This document shows positions 55,919 through 64,000 of a DNA stretch of 64,000 nucleotides, piece by piece. The notes under the pieces are model-generated. The model had not been told where the DNA came from. It saw nothing but the letters and a program-made list of their open reading frames with translations, and made no database searches. Numbering within the stretch: the first letter of the stretch is position 1; each line of letters begins with the position of its first letter. The position numbers and the translations under genes are program-made. The stretch comes from Bifidobacterium biavatii DSM 23969 (GTDB lineage Bacteria > Actinomycetota > Actinomycetes > Actinomycetales > Bifidobacteriaceae). The stretch is taken from positions 34,805 to 98,804 of the forward strand of contig NZ_JGYN01000021.1 of NCBI RefSeq assembly GCF_000741165.1, in the 5' to 3' direction.

Positions 55919-56479
55919 ATGACCAACACACGGCACCACGCCGATCTCACGCAGTTGCGCGCAGTATCGCATCCGACTCGCATCCGCATCATGAACATGA
56001 TGGAACCCGGCAAGGCATGCACCGTGGGCGACATCGCCGAACGCATCGGCGAATCGGCGGGCACCATCAGCTATCATCTCAGGCAGCTCGCCAAGGCCGG
56101 ACTCGTCGAGCAGGTCCCCTCCCCCGACGGCGACGCGCGCAAAAGCTGCTGGCAGGCCAGCACGCCCAAACTCATCGTCAACGCGGACGGCGACACCGAC
56201 CAGGCGTCCGTCGAAGCCCTCGCTCAATCCGCGTCCACCGCGACCACCGAAGCGCGACTGCGCTACTATCGCGCGGAATCGTCGTTGCCCGAACCGTGGC
56301 GGCACTCGTTGGACAGCATGTCGATCATCCGACTGACCGACGAGGAATTCAGCCAGATGCAGCAGGAACTGCTGACCGTCGCCAACAAGTGGATCAACAC
56401 GGTCGGCGACCGGCACACCGAAGGCGACGGCTCAGAACAGGTCATGGTCGCACTGTCCGCCTTCCGCTATCTGGCGTAA
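55919..56479 (+). CDS. ArsR-family HTH transcriptional regulator
   Basis: This 186-residue protein has a winged helix domain (about residues 10-80): LRAVSHPTRIRIMNMMEPGK, VGDIAERIGESAGTISYHLRQLAKAGLVEQV and the wing after it, as in ArsR/HTH_20 regulators. The C-terminal ~100 residues are not a simple metal site; no Cys pair is seen, so the ligand is unlikely to be a metal of the usual ArsR kind. AAGGAGG precedes the ATG. It lies 11 bp upstream of an MFS exporter in one operon and probably represses both. Confidence 0.9.
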   Translation: MTNTRHHADLTQLRAVSHPTRIRIMNMMEPGKACTVGDIAERIGESAGTISYHLRQLAKAGLVEQVPSPDGDARKSCWQASTPKLIVNADGDTDQASVEALAQSASTATTEARLRYYRAESSLPEPWRHSLDSMSIIRLTDEEFSQMQQELLTVANKWINTVGDRHTEGDGSEQVMVALSAFRYLA

Positions 56480-56490
56480 AGGAGCGGATC

Positions 56491-57780
56491 ATGAACGGCA
56501 TAGACAACAGCATCTCCCCCGCACGCGCTACGCACGCCTCGCTGTGGCGCAATCCGCAGTACCGCGCGTGGTTCACCGCCGACACCGCGTCCGCGATAGG
56601 CCTTGCAATGAAGGGCTTCGCGATCTCACTGGTCGCCTTCTCGCTCACCAAATCGCTACCCACGGCCGGCTGGCTGACCACGGCAAGCCTGATCGCCGCG
56701 CAGACCGCCGACGTGTTCGGCGGCACGCTGGTTGACCGGCACCGTCGCAAGCGGCTCATCATCCTCAACGCCATATGCGGCACGGTGCTGTGGGGCGCGG
56801 TGTTCGCACTGCTGGCGAGCGGCCTGCTCACGTTCCCCATGTTCGCCGTCGTCATCGTCGTGGCGTCCACAATCAACGGCCTGCTTGGCAACGCGACGAA
56901 CGCGATGCTACGTTCGATCATTCCAACTTCCGACTATCCGAAGGCGCAGAGTCTCAATCAGGGGCGCGATTCGGTGATCAGCCTCGCCGGCTCTCCGCTC
57001 GGCGGCGTGCTGTATGCGTTCGGAGCGTGGGTGCCGTTCGCCGTCGCGTCGATCATGTACGCGATCGCTGGAATCAGCGCCGGCATGCTGCACGTCGACG
57101 AGCATGTGCGCAGCGCGATCCGGCGCGATGACGGCGAGCGCGACGCGCGCGGCTCGTTCGTCGACGATTTCGTCGCGGGATGGCGTTGGACGCTGCGCCG
57201 ACGCACGCTGATGGCGATGAACGCGATCGCCGCGCTGCTCAATTTCGGCGTCAACGGCATATTCGAGGCCGTGCAGCTGCAGTTGGTCGGCTCCGGCGTG
57301 GATTCGGTGCGTATCGGTTTCGTGTCGACGGCCGTGGGCGCGGGCATGCTGATCGGCGCGGTGATCGCGGCGCGCGTGTGCGACCGGCTTGCCGTGGGCA
57401 CCGGATTGGTCGTCATGTCGGTGGCCGCGCTGGCGACGCTGGCTCCGATGATCGTCAGCCACGCTTATCCGGTGATGCTCGTCTCGTCGCTGCTGTGTGG
57501 TCTGCCAGTACCGACGATCAACGCGCTGCTCATGGGCTTCATTTTCGCCAAAGTGCCGACCGACATGCAGGGGCGCGTCGACTCGTCGTCGAATCTGATC
57601 TGCATGCTGCCGACGATGTTCTGCTCGGCGATCGCCGGATCACTGCTGCCTGCGATCGGCTTCCGCGCGACCGTCACACTGTTTCTAGCCGCCCTGGCCG
57701 CCAATGTGGCGATCGTGCTCGCCATGCCGGCCGTACGTTCGATTCCGGCCGCCGATCATTGGAATGAGGCCGAACTGTAG
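56491..57780 (+). CDS. MFS transporter, probable efflux pump
   Basis: This 429-residue transporter has about 12 hydrophobic helices and resembles the MFS_3/EntS-type efflux group, with LWRNPQYRAWFTADTASAIG at the start and DVFGGTLVDRHRRKRLIILN as the MFS loop 2-3 motif. Residues SLAGSPLGGVLYAFGAWVPF and GRVDSSSNLICMLPTMFCS are typical of the same group. AAAGGAG precedes the ATG. It is cotranscribed with the ArsR-type regulator, which suggests induction by an exported compound. The substrate is unknown. Confidence 0.9.
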   Translation: MNGIDNSISPARATHASLWRNPQYRAWFTADTASAIGLAMKGFAISLVAFSLTKSLPTAGWLTTASLIAAQTADVFGGTLVDRHRRKRLIILNAICGTVLWGAVFALLASGLLTFPMFAVVIVVASTINGLLGNATNAMLRSIIPTSDYPKAQSLNQGRDSVISLAGSPLGGVLYAFGAWVPFAVASIMYAIAGISAGMLHVDEHVRSAIRRDDGERDARGSFVDDFVAGWRWTLRRRTLMAMNAIAALLNFGVNGIFEAVQLQLVGSGVDSVRIGFVSTAVGAGMLIGAVIAARVCDRLAVGTGLVVMSVAALATLAPMIVSHAYPVMLVSSLLCGLPVPTINALLMGFIFAKVPTDMQGRVDSSSNLICMLPTMFCSAIAGSLLPAIGFRATVTLFLAALAANVAIVLAMPAVRSIPAADHWNEAEL

Positions 57781-57857
57781 CGGAAGGACTGTAGCGGACG
57801 GACGGCAATCGCTCCCGTTACCCCACGCAACATGCCGACACTGCGACACATCGCGTC

Positions 57858-57898
57858 TGCTAGCATAATGATAGCAATAGTTGACAGCAATGCTAGCA
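57858..57898. promoter_or_regulatory. Operator of the FitAB-like toxin-antitoxin operon, four TGNNAGCA sites
   Basis: TGCTAGCA (57858-57865), TGATAGCA (57869-57876), TGACAGCA (57882-57889) and TGCTAGCA (57891-57898) form a repeated motif 11, 13 and 9 bp apart. The outer two are perfect palindromes. The site ends just before the antitoxin's ribosome binding site, where ribbon-helix-helix antitoxins bind their own promoters. Confidence 0.65.
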
Positions 57899-57909
57899 AG
57901 GAGGTGGAT

Positions 57910-58200
57910 ATGGGCACCCTCACCATTCGCAGGATCGATGACGACGTGCTGGAGAAATTTAAGGAAATGGCCCGGCGCAACAACCGCTCCGCCGAGGCGG
58001 AGGCACGATCGCTGCTGGAAGAGGTCACGGCGGAGTACATGGCACGAAAGATCATGACGTCGGCCGATCTCGTGGCGGAAATGCACCGACTGCTTGAAGA
58101 CGACGGATTCGATGACGACGAGGATTTCGTGCCGCCGCGCAATACCTACGATCGCGAACCTCGACCGGTGGATCTGGGAGACGACCATGATCATTCTTGA
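57910..58200 (+). CDS. FitA-like ribbon-helix-helix antitoxin
   Basis: This 96-residue protein starts with a short RHH fold (LTIRRIDDDVLEKFKEMARR then NRSAEAEARSLLEEV), as in FitA/VapB antitoxins, and ends in an acidic tail (residues ~65-96, with DDGFDDDEDFVPP) that would occupy the toxin active site. GGAGG stands 5 nt before the ATG. It overlaps the toxin gene by 14 bp, a typical coupling. It should autorepress the operon through the TGNNAGCA sites. Confidence 0.85.
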   Translation: MGTLTIRRIDDDVLEKFKEMARRNNRSAEAEARSLLEEVTAEYMARKIMTSADLVAEMHRLLEDDGFDDDEDFVPPRNTYDREPRPVDLGDDHDHS

Positions 58201-58621
58201 CACCAATGTGATCAGCGAGATCATCAGCAAACGATCGCCTGACCGCAATGTGGAGGATTGGGTGATTGCAACGTCCTTGCATGAGATGCACCTCACCAGT
58301 ATCACCATTGCCGAACTGCTGTACGGGCTTGCATTGCTGCCCGAATCGCGCAGGCGATATCGGTTGGAGCACACGGTTCTCGCATGCGTGGACACGTTTC
58401 AGGAACGGACATTGCCGTTCGACAGGCAAGCCGCGCCGTATTACGGTTCCATCGTCGCAACGCGCCGCAAGATCGGCCGACCGATCGGCGTGCAGGATGC
58501 GATGATCGCGGCGATCGCGCGGTCACGCGGGGCGACGTTGGCCACGCGCAACGTCAAGGATTTCGAACACACCGGCGTCACGCTCGTCAATCCTTGGGAA
58601 AACAGCGAGTCAGCTGCATGA
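58187..58621 (+). CDS. FitB/VapC-like PIN-domain toxin
   Basis: This 144-residue putative endoribonuclease carries the four acidic positions of PIN domains: Asp5 in IILDTNVISE, Glu near residue 43 in ITIAELLYGL, Asp near 104 in GVQDAMIAAIAR and Asp near 124 in TRNVKDFEHTG. Length fits FitB. GGGAG precedes the ATG, and the start overlaps the antitoxin. It is probably a type II toxin that cleaves RNA when the antitoxin is lost; the target RNA is unknown. Confidence 0.9.
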   Translation: MIILDTNVISEIISKRSPDRNVEDWVIATSLHEMHLTSITIAELLYGLALLPESRRRYRLEHTVLACVDTFQERTLPFDRQAAPYYGSIVATRRKIGRPIGVQDAMIAAIARSRGATLATRNVKDFEHTGVTLVNPWENSESAA

Positions 58622-58727
58622 ACCAACGGCATTGGCGGCCGCCATGCAAGGCAAAGGCCGGCGGTGATCGCCGCCGGTGCAGCCACGCGTCCGGATGGCG
58701 ACCGGCGATAATCCAGCATTTACAAAT

Positions 58728-59261
58728 TCACTCGTCCACTGTTTCTCCGTCTTCCGCGCCGTCATCCGCGGAATCTGCCTCCACCTCGGCCACAGCCTCT
58801 TCGGGAGTGTACAGGCCAAGCGGTATAAAGACGAAGCCGAATTGGTACCGATGCCACATCATGAGGGGGATGAACAACACCTGTTCGATCATTTCACGGG
58901 TGGGCAGACTTCGTTCATCAGCGAGCAGCGTGGTCTGGTAACTCACTTCTCCGCTGTGAAAGTCGATTTGAAAACCTCCCATTTCCCCTGAAGCGTCATT
59001 GATGCGGCATACGTATTCGGTAAGTACCTGCAATGTCTCCTTGTCCGAAAAATCGATCCTGAACTCGGAAGCTAAGGCAATGACTTTGATCCGATCCGTT
59101 CCGACGACGACGAGCACCAAGACGGAATCGATCGAGCAATCGTCGCCGAGCCCATACCCATACATGATCATGCCCTTGTCGGGTCGCTCCTCATAACATG
59201 CCTGATCGGCATCGAGGACATCCTTCACAAGAGCGTAGAGTGCGGTGGAGTAGTCAGCCAT
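58728..59261 (-). CDS. YbjN-like protein of unknown function
   Basis: This 177-residue cytosolic protein resembles the YbjN/type III chaperone-like fold: VKDVLDADQACYEERPDKG at the N-terminus, alternating strands and helices, and NDASGEMGGFQIDFHSGEVSYQTTL in the middle. The C-terminal ~30 residues are acidic (EAVAEVEADSADDG). A role in stress or regulation is reported for some family members, but none can be assigned here. AAAGGA precedes the ATG. It is convergent with the toxin gene. Confidence 0.75.
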   Translation of the reverse strand: MADYSTALYALVKDVLDADQACYEERPDKGMIMYGYGLGDDCSIDSVLVLVVVGTDRIKVIALASEFRIDFSDKETLQVLTEYVCRINDASGEMGGFQIDFHSGEVSYQTTLLADERSLPTREMIEQVLFIPLMMWHRYQFGFVFIPLGLYTPEEAVAEVEADSADDGAEDGETVDE

Positions 59262-59347
59262 AATGATGTTCCTTTCATCAACATTTCGTTACACCACTCA
59301 TAACCGGACAATCCAGCGCCGACACGCCGCCGCACTGCGTCATCCCG

Positions 59348-61618
59348 CTACTCGAGCTGTTCGGACAATTCCATCCATTCGGCGGTCAGCTCGTCGGATT
59401 CTTCGGCGATGGCCTTGAGCTGCTCGTTGAGCTTGTTGAGGCCCTCGTAGTCGCTCGGGTCGTGCGAGGCCATCTGCGATTCGAGATCGGCCTTCTGCTC
59501 TTCGAGCTTGGCGAGCTTGCGGTCGATGGCGGCTACGCGCTTGCTCGCGTCGTGGAACGCCTTACCGGTGAGCTTGGGTGCCGATTCGCCGGAATCACCG
59601 GCATCCTGCCCAGCCGCAACGTCGGCGGCATCGGACGAAGCCCCGGAAGCTACGGCGGAACCGGCACCGCCCTTGCCCTTCTTCTTGCCGTACGCCGGCT
59701 CAAGCGACGGCAGCGGCTTGCCGTTCTTCAGATCCTCGACCATGTCGAGATAATCCTGCACGCCGCCGGGCAGATGCCGCACCTTGCCGCCGATGAGCGC
59801 GAACTGTTCGTCAGTGACGCGTTCGAGCAAGTACCGGTCGTGCGAAACGACGATCAGCGTGCCCGGCCACGTGTCGAGCAGATCCTCCATCACGGCGAGC
59901 ATATCGGTGTCCAGGTCGTTGCCGGGCTCGTCCATGATGAGCACGTTCGGCTCGTCGAGCAGGATGAGCAGCAGCTGCATGCGGCGCTTCTGGCCGCCCG
60001 ACAGGTCGCGGATCGGCGTCATGAGCTGCGCGGACTCGAAGCCGAGCCGTTCCATGAGCTGGCCGGGCGTGACCTCCTTACCGTCGACGATGTAGCTCGG
60101 CTTGTAGCGCGACAGCACTTCCTTGATCTTGTACTTGCCGAGCTTCTCCAGCTCGTCGAGCCGCTGCGAGAGCACCGCGAACCGCACGGTCTTGCCGATG
60201 TTCACATGGCCGACCGTCGGCGTGAGCGTGCCGTCGAGCAGGCGCAGCAGCGTCGACTTGCCCGCGCCGTTCGCTCCGACGATGCCGATGCGGTCGCCGG
60301 GGCCGATCAGCCACGTCACGTCGTCGAGGATCTTGCGTCCGGTGACGGTGATTTTGCGTGCGGCGGACGTCGCGTCGGCGGCCGATTCGACGTCGTCCGC
60401 GCCGATCGTCTCGCCACCGGTCAGGCGACGTCGCGTCGCGCGGTCGGCGTCGTCTATCGCGGCAGTGCCGGCCTCGACGCGAGCCTGTTCGGCCGCCTTG
60501 CGCACCTCCTCGGCCGCTTCGATCGCTTCCGGCACGCCGGCGTCGACGAGTCGCGGATCGTCCATGTCGGTCACGGCGACTTCGACCGAACCGTGCACCT
60601 GCGGTTCGGCGTACATCGGGCGCACCACATCCACGCGCGACGCAGAATCGGCCATCGCGGCCACGTCCGGGTCGATGGCCGCCGCAGCGTCCGCGACCGA
60701 ACCGTCCACGCTGCCCTGCACGTGTTCGAAAATCTGCGTCACGTCGATCAGGTCCACGACCTGCTTGCCGAGTCGCGAGGTCGCCATCTGCTTGAGTTCG
60801 AGCGTATTGCGCACCGGCGGCACGTCGGCGATGAGCTCACGCGCGGCCTTGACGTGGAATTTCTGCTTGGTGGAGCGGGCGCGAGCGCCGCGGGTAAGCC
60901 ATGCGAGCTCCTTGCGGGCGAGGTTGCGGCGCTTCGTTTCGCGCACGTCGGCCTGACGGTCGCGTTCGACGCGCTGCAGCATGTACGCGGAGTAGCCGCC
61001 CTCGAACGGCTCGATCAGGCCGTCGTGGACCTCCCACATGGATTCGCACACCTCGTCGAGGAACCAGCGGTCGTGCGTGACGAGCAGCAGCGCGCCCTCG
61101 CCGCGCGACCAGCGGTTCTTGAGGTGTTCGGCAAGCCAGTGGATCGTCACCACATCCAGATGGTTGGTCGGCTCGTCGAGCGCGAGGATATCCCAGTCGC
61201 GCAGTAGCAGACGTGCCAGATCGGCGCGGCGGCGCTGACCGCCCGACAGTGATCCGATCTTCGCGTCGAGGCTCATGCCGCCAAGCAATGCTTCGACGAT
61301 TTCGCGCGAACGGGTTTCGGCCGCCCATTCGTAGTCCGCGCGCCCCTCCAGCGCGGCTTCGCGGATCGTGGCGTCGTCGTCGAGCGGATCACGCTGGTCG
61401 AGCATGCCGAACGTGAGCCCGTTGCGCTTGGTGACGCGGCCCGAATCCGGTTCCTGCGTGCCGCGGAACAGGTGCAGCAGCGTGGATTTACCGTCGCCGT
61501 TGCGGCCGACGATGCCGATGCGGTCGCCCTCGAATACGCCCTGCGTCACATCGGTGAAGATGGTTTTGGTGGCGAAGGCGAGCGAAACGTGTTCCAATCC
61601 AATATCGTAAGTCGGCAT
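59348..61618 (-). CDS. ABC-F family ATPase (Uup/EttA-like) with long insert
   Basis: This 756-residue soluble protein has two ABC ATPase domains, no membrane helices and is expected to act on ribosomes. Domain one has GRNGDGKSTLL, LSGGQRRRADLARLLL and ILALDEPTNHLD; domain two has GANGAGKSTLL, LSGGQKRRMQLLLILL and LIMDEPGNDLD. A ~130-residue acidic/alanine-rich insert (about 300-430) sits between the first strand and the Walker A of domain two. A coiled-coil tail of about 90 residues ends the protein, as in Uup. A TAAGTT box (61627-61632, minus) ends 8 nt before the ATG, fitting a leaderless mRNA. Antibiotic-resistance or stress roles cannot be judged. Confidence 0.92.
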   Translation of the reverse strand: MPTYDIGLEHVSLAFATKTIFTDVTQGVFEGDRIGIVGRNGDGKSTLLHLFRGTQEPDSGRVTKRNGLTFGMLDQRDPLDDDATIREAALEGRADYEWAAETRSREIVEALLGGMSLDAKIGSLSGGQRRRADLARLLLRDWDILALDEPTNHLDVVTIHWLAEHLKNRWSRGEGALLLVTHDRWFLDEVCESMWEVHDGLIEPFEGGYSAYMLQRVERDRQADVRETKRRNLARKELAWLTRGARARSTKQKFHVKAARELIADVPPVRNTLELKQMATSRLGKQVVDLIDVTQIFEHVQGSVDGSVADAAAAIDPDVAAMADSASRVDVVRPMYAEPQVHGSVEVAVTDMDDPRLVDAGVPEAIEAAEEVRKAAEQARVEAGTAAIDDADRATRRRLTGGETIGADDVESAADATSAARKITVTGRKILDDVTWLIGPGDRIGIVGANGAGKSTLLRLLDGTLTPTVGHVNIGKTVRFAVLSQRLDELEKLGKYKIKEVLSRYKPSYIVDGKEVTPGQLMERLGFESAQLMTPIRDLSGGQKRRMQLLLILLDEPNVLIMDEPGNDLDTDMLAVMEDLLDTWPGTLIVVSHDRYLLERVTDEQFALIGGKVRHLPGGVQDYLDMVEDLKNGKPLPSLEPAYGKKKGKGGAGSAVASGASSDAADVAAGQDAGDSGESAPKLTGKAFHDASKRVAAIDRKLAKLEEQKADLESQMASHDPSDYEGLNKLNEQLKAIAEESDELTAEWMELSEQLE

Positions 61619-61674
61619 AATCCACTAACTTAGCGGCACCACCGGGCATCGGTCCGGCGGCGTTCGCCGACCGT

Positions 61675-62400
61675 TCAGCCGAGCGTTTTCGCGTATGTGT
61701 TGCAGCGCGCGGCGAACCCGGAGAACACCTGTTCGGCAAGCGGCTGTAGCTGCGGGTCGTTGGCGGCGAACGCCTCGCGCAGCTGCGACTTGGAACCGCC
61801 GGCCGCCTTGAGGTCCTTGACCATGGACGGCTCGGCAAGCCACTCTTCGAGGATCGGTGCGCTGACCTCGAGATGGAACTGGAGTCCCAGCGCGGAGGCG
61901 AAACGGAACGCCTGTACCTTGGTGCCGGCCGAGCGAGCGAGCAGCTGCGCGTCGGCGGGCAGGCCGACCACGTCGTTGTGCCAGTGGAGCACGTTAATCT
62001 GCTTGTCCCACATGGAGAAGTAGTCGTGCTTGTCGACGCGTTTGATCGGGCCGAAGCCGATTTCCGGCGCGTCGCCGCGGCTCAGCTTCGCGCCGAGCGC
62101 GGTGGCGATGATCTGATGACCGAGGCACACGCCGAGCACCGGCTTGCCTACGCTCACGGCGGCCTTGGCGAGTTTCGCTTCGACCTTGAGCCCCGGATAC
62201 TCGTCGTAGTCGGTGGCGCCCATCGGCCCGCCCATGATGACCACGCCGGCCACCTGGTCGAAGTCGGGCAGGTCGGGCTTCTTCTTTTTGGCGATGTTCA
62301 GGGTGAGCGTATCCAACCCCAGCTCTTCGAGGTTCGTCAAAATGCGCCCCGGCTTCTCCCACGGGACGTGCTGCAGAATCAACACTTGCGGTTGCGTCAT
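61675..62400 (-). CDS. Type 1 glutamine amidotransferase
   Basis: This 241-residue class I GATase-domain protein shows the nucleophile Cys in PVLGVCLGHQIIATALGA and a His-Glu pair in GLQFHLEVSAPILEEWL. It resembles stand-alone GMP-synthase-like amidotransferase proteins. No synthase partner is adjacent, so the acceptor is unknown. The start at 62400 follows AGGA; the longer frame from 62424 has no support. It is divergent from cysS and lies 57 bp upstream of the ABC-F start codon on the same strand. Confidence 0.88.
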   Translation of the reverse strand: MTQPQVLILQHVPWEKPGRILTNLEELGLDTLTLNIAKKKKPDLPDFDQVAGVVIMGGPMGATDYDEYPGLKVEAKLAKAAVSVGKPVLGVCLGHQIIATALGAKLSRGDAPEIGFGPIKRVDKHDYFSMWDKQINVLHWHNDVVGLPADAQLLARSAGTKVQAFRFASALGLQFHLEVSAPILEEWLAEPSMVKDLKAAGGSKSQLREAFAANDPQLQPLAEQVFSGFAARCNTYAKTLG

Positions 62401-62547
62401 GGTTCCTATTGTGACATCACCCACGTAAAGCGAATTCGACGTTTCGCGTCGCCGCGTCAGCCTCCGGCCGGCTTCCGGTCAGCTTCGGGCCGAAACCGGG
62501 CGTGGAAATGCCGCGCATGTCGGCCAATCTGAATACGCTTTTGCAGT

Positions 62548-64000
62548 ATGACAGAAGCTCAAGAAGCGCATGATTCCAACATTTCCAGCGTCCAGTCCAC
62601 GTCCGGCACCACCGCCGGCCGCGACTCGGCCCCCACCGTGGCGAAGGCCGCGGCCGATCTGAAGCTGTACGACACGGCCACGCACGCCGTCGCGCGTTTC
62701 ACGCCGATCAAGCCCGACAAGGTCGGCATCTACGTGTGCGGCGCGACCGTGCAATCGTCGCCGCACATCGGCCACATCCGCGCGGCCGTCGCGTTCGACG
62801 TCATCCGCCGCTGGTTCCTCAAGCTCGGCTACGACGTCACGTTCGTGCGCAACGTGACTGACATCGACGACAAGATCCTCGACAAGGCCGCGGCCGCGGG
62901 CCAGCAGTGGTGGGCGCGCGCGTACCACTACGAGCGCGAGTTCACGCAGGCGTACGACACGCTCGGCGTGCTGCCGCCGACGTACGAGCCGCGCGCGACC
63001 GGCCACATGATCGACATGATCGACCTGATCCAGAAGATCATCGACAACGGCCACGGCTACGTGGTGCGCGACGCGGACGGCAATCCGACCGGCAACGTGT
63101 ACTTCGACGTGCCGAGCTGGCCGCACTACGGCGAGCTGACGCACCAGAAGCAGGGCGCCGCGGAAGCAGACGAGGCGGCGGCCGTGGCCGACCGCATGGG
63201 CCCGAGCGTGGACGCGGCGGGCGACGACAAGTACAATCCGGTCGATCCGGCCGACATGTCGCCCGACAAGCATGATCCGCGCGACTTCGCGCTGTGGAAG
63301 GCGCCGAAGGACACCGATCCGCTCGACGCGCGCTGGAACACGCCGTTCGGCGTGGGTCGCCCGGGCTGGCACATCGAATGCTCGGCGATGAGCCACCGTT
63401 ATCTCAAGGACATGTTCGACATCCACGGCGGCGGTCTCGACCTGCGTTTCCCCCATCACGAGAACGAGATGGCGCAGACGCGCGCGGCCGGCTACGATTC
63501 GGCGGCGCACTGGATGCACTCGGCGTGGGTGACGGCCAAGGGCGAGAAGATGTCGAAGTCGCTGGGCACGGGCCTGTCGGTGCCTTCCGTGTTGGCCGAG
63601 CACTCCGCGTGGGTGGTGCGCTATGCGCTCGGTTCGGTGCAGTACCGTTCGATGCTCGAATGGTCCGATCAGGCGCTGGTCGAGGCGCAGGCCGCGTACG
63701 ACCGCGTGTCGAACTTCATCGAGCGTGCGGGCGTCGCGCTGGGCGAGCAGCCGTCGCGCGACGAGATTGCCGCCGTGCGCGCGGATGATCTGCCGGCCGA
63801 TTTCGTCGCGGCGATGAACGACGACTTCAACGTGTCGGGCGCGACCGCGGCGGTCTTCACGGCGGTGCGCAACGGCAATACGCTGCTCTCTCAGCTGGCC
63901 GACCGCGCCGATTCCGATGCGGCGAAGGCGGAGGTGCGCGAGGCACTCGTGTCGGTGCGCGCGATGCTCGACACGCTGGGCCTTGACCCGCTGGCCGAGC
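62548..64000 (+). CDS. cysS: Cysteinyl-tRNA synthetase (partial, runs off the window)
   Basis: At least 484 residues of a class I aminoacyl-tRNA synthetase are present; the C-terminus lies beyond the window. Zn-binding YVCGATVQSS, the HIGH-like SPHIGHIRAAV, HIECSAMSHRYL and KMSKS in KGEKMSKSLGTG are all visible. It has an N-terminal extension of about 40 residues and a low-complexity insert near residues 206-240. A TACGCT box (62534-62539) ends 8 nt before the ATG and there is no Shine-Dalgarno, so the mRNA is probably leaderless, as for coaD. Confidence 0.96.
   Translation, partial: MTEAQEAHDSNISSVQSTSGTTAGRDSAPTVAKAAADLKLYDTATHAVARFTPIKPDKVGIYVCGATVQSSPHIGHIRAAVAFDVIRRWFLKLGYDVTFVRNVTDIDDKILDKAAAAGQQWWARAYHYEREFTQAYDTLGVLPPTYEPRATGHMIDMIDLIQKIIDNGHGYVVRDADGNPTGNVYFDVPSWPHYGELTHQKQGAAEADEAAAVADRMGPSVDAAGDDKYNPVDPADMSPDKHDPRDFALWKAPKDTDPLDARWNTPFGVGRPGWHIECSAMSHRYLKDMFDIHGGGLDLRFPHHENEMAQTRAAGYDSAAHWMHSAWVTAKGEKMSKSLGTGLSVPSVLAEHSAWVVRYALGSVQYRSMLEWSDQALVEAQAAYDRVSNFIERAGVALGEQPSRDEIAAVRADDLPADFVAAMNDDFNVSGATAAVFTAVRNGNTLLSQLADRADSDAAKAEVREALVSVRAMLDTLGLDPLAE

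Noticed and set aside
59462..61207. A 581-codon open frame antisense to the ABC-F gene
   Set aside because: Same GC-bias effect; the ABC-F protein on the minus strand shows both ATPase domains.

Overview
The window looks like chromosomal DNA of a high-GC, fermentative actinobacterium, most likely a Bifidobacterium. The evidence is codon use and GC bias, a bifidobacterial-type araB-araD-araA cluster beside LacI-family regulators, a GH42 beta-galactosidase with its own LacI regulator, the actinobacterial block coaD - SepIVA-like gene - DUF177 - rpmF - rnc, a DUF3039 protein, and several start codons that sit directly behind a -10 box (leaderless-type). No species is claimed. All identifications come from reading the translated sequence; no database search was run.

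Layout. 0-8.5 kb: iteron-like repeats and an AAA/DUF4143 ATPase, a priming sugar transferase for exopolysaccharide, a DHA2 drug exporter, an Nramp metal transporter, a membrane-anchored DUF1524 nuclease and an aldo/keto reductase. 8.7-16.2 kb: GH42 beta-galactosidase with its LacI regulator and a perfect 8+2+8 bp operator, then a single-chain CydD-CydC-type ABC exporter. 16.2-20.5 kb: a MITE-like palindromic element and two sugar transporters (MFS and GPH families). 20.5-27 kb: acyl-CoA ligase, a membrane-anchored unknown, a NarL-type two-component system and a C26 glutamine amidotransferase. 27-32.7 kb: the arabinose genes and a LacI regulator. 32.8-39.8 kb: rnhB, lepB, rplS, a DUF1893/ECF/DUF362 operon whose DUF362 gene is frameshifted, and two membrane proteins of the same unusual architecture. 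39.9-48.6 kb: pgi, tRNA-Thr, an AEC permease, tRNA-Leu, a FemAB transferase, rdgB-rph, a Pr6Pr membrane protein and pncB. 48.6-55.7 kb: a hairpin repeat array, DUF3039, coaD-sepIVA-DUF177-rpmF-rnc and ilvB-ilvN. 55.8-64 kb: an ArsR-MFS operon, a FitAB-type toxin-antitoxin pair, a YbjN-like protein, an ABC-F ATPase, a GATase and the start of cysS, which runs off the window.

How genes work together. Five copies of a 14-bp LacI-type operator (consensus TGTGARCGCTCACA) lie upstream of both sugar transporters, araB and the LacI gene at 31502-32620. This suggests one arabinose or arabinoside uptake and catabolism regulon spanning 16.7-32.7 kb. Other circuits visible from sequence are the GH42/LacI pair, the autoregulated ArsR-exporter operon and the FitAB module with four repeated operator half-sites. 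Non-coding structure is rich: a four-copy dispersed palindromic repeat, a four-unit hairpin array with 17-nt loops, a 142-bp element with perfect 23-bp inverted ends and several strong terminators.
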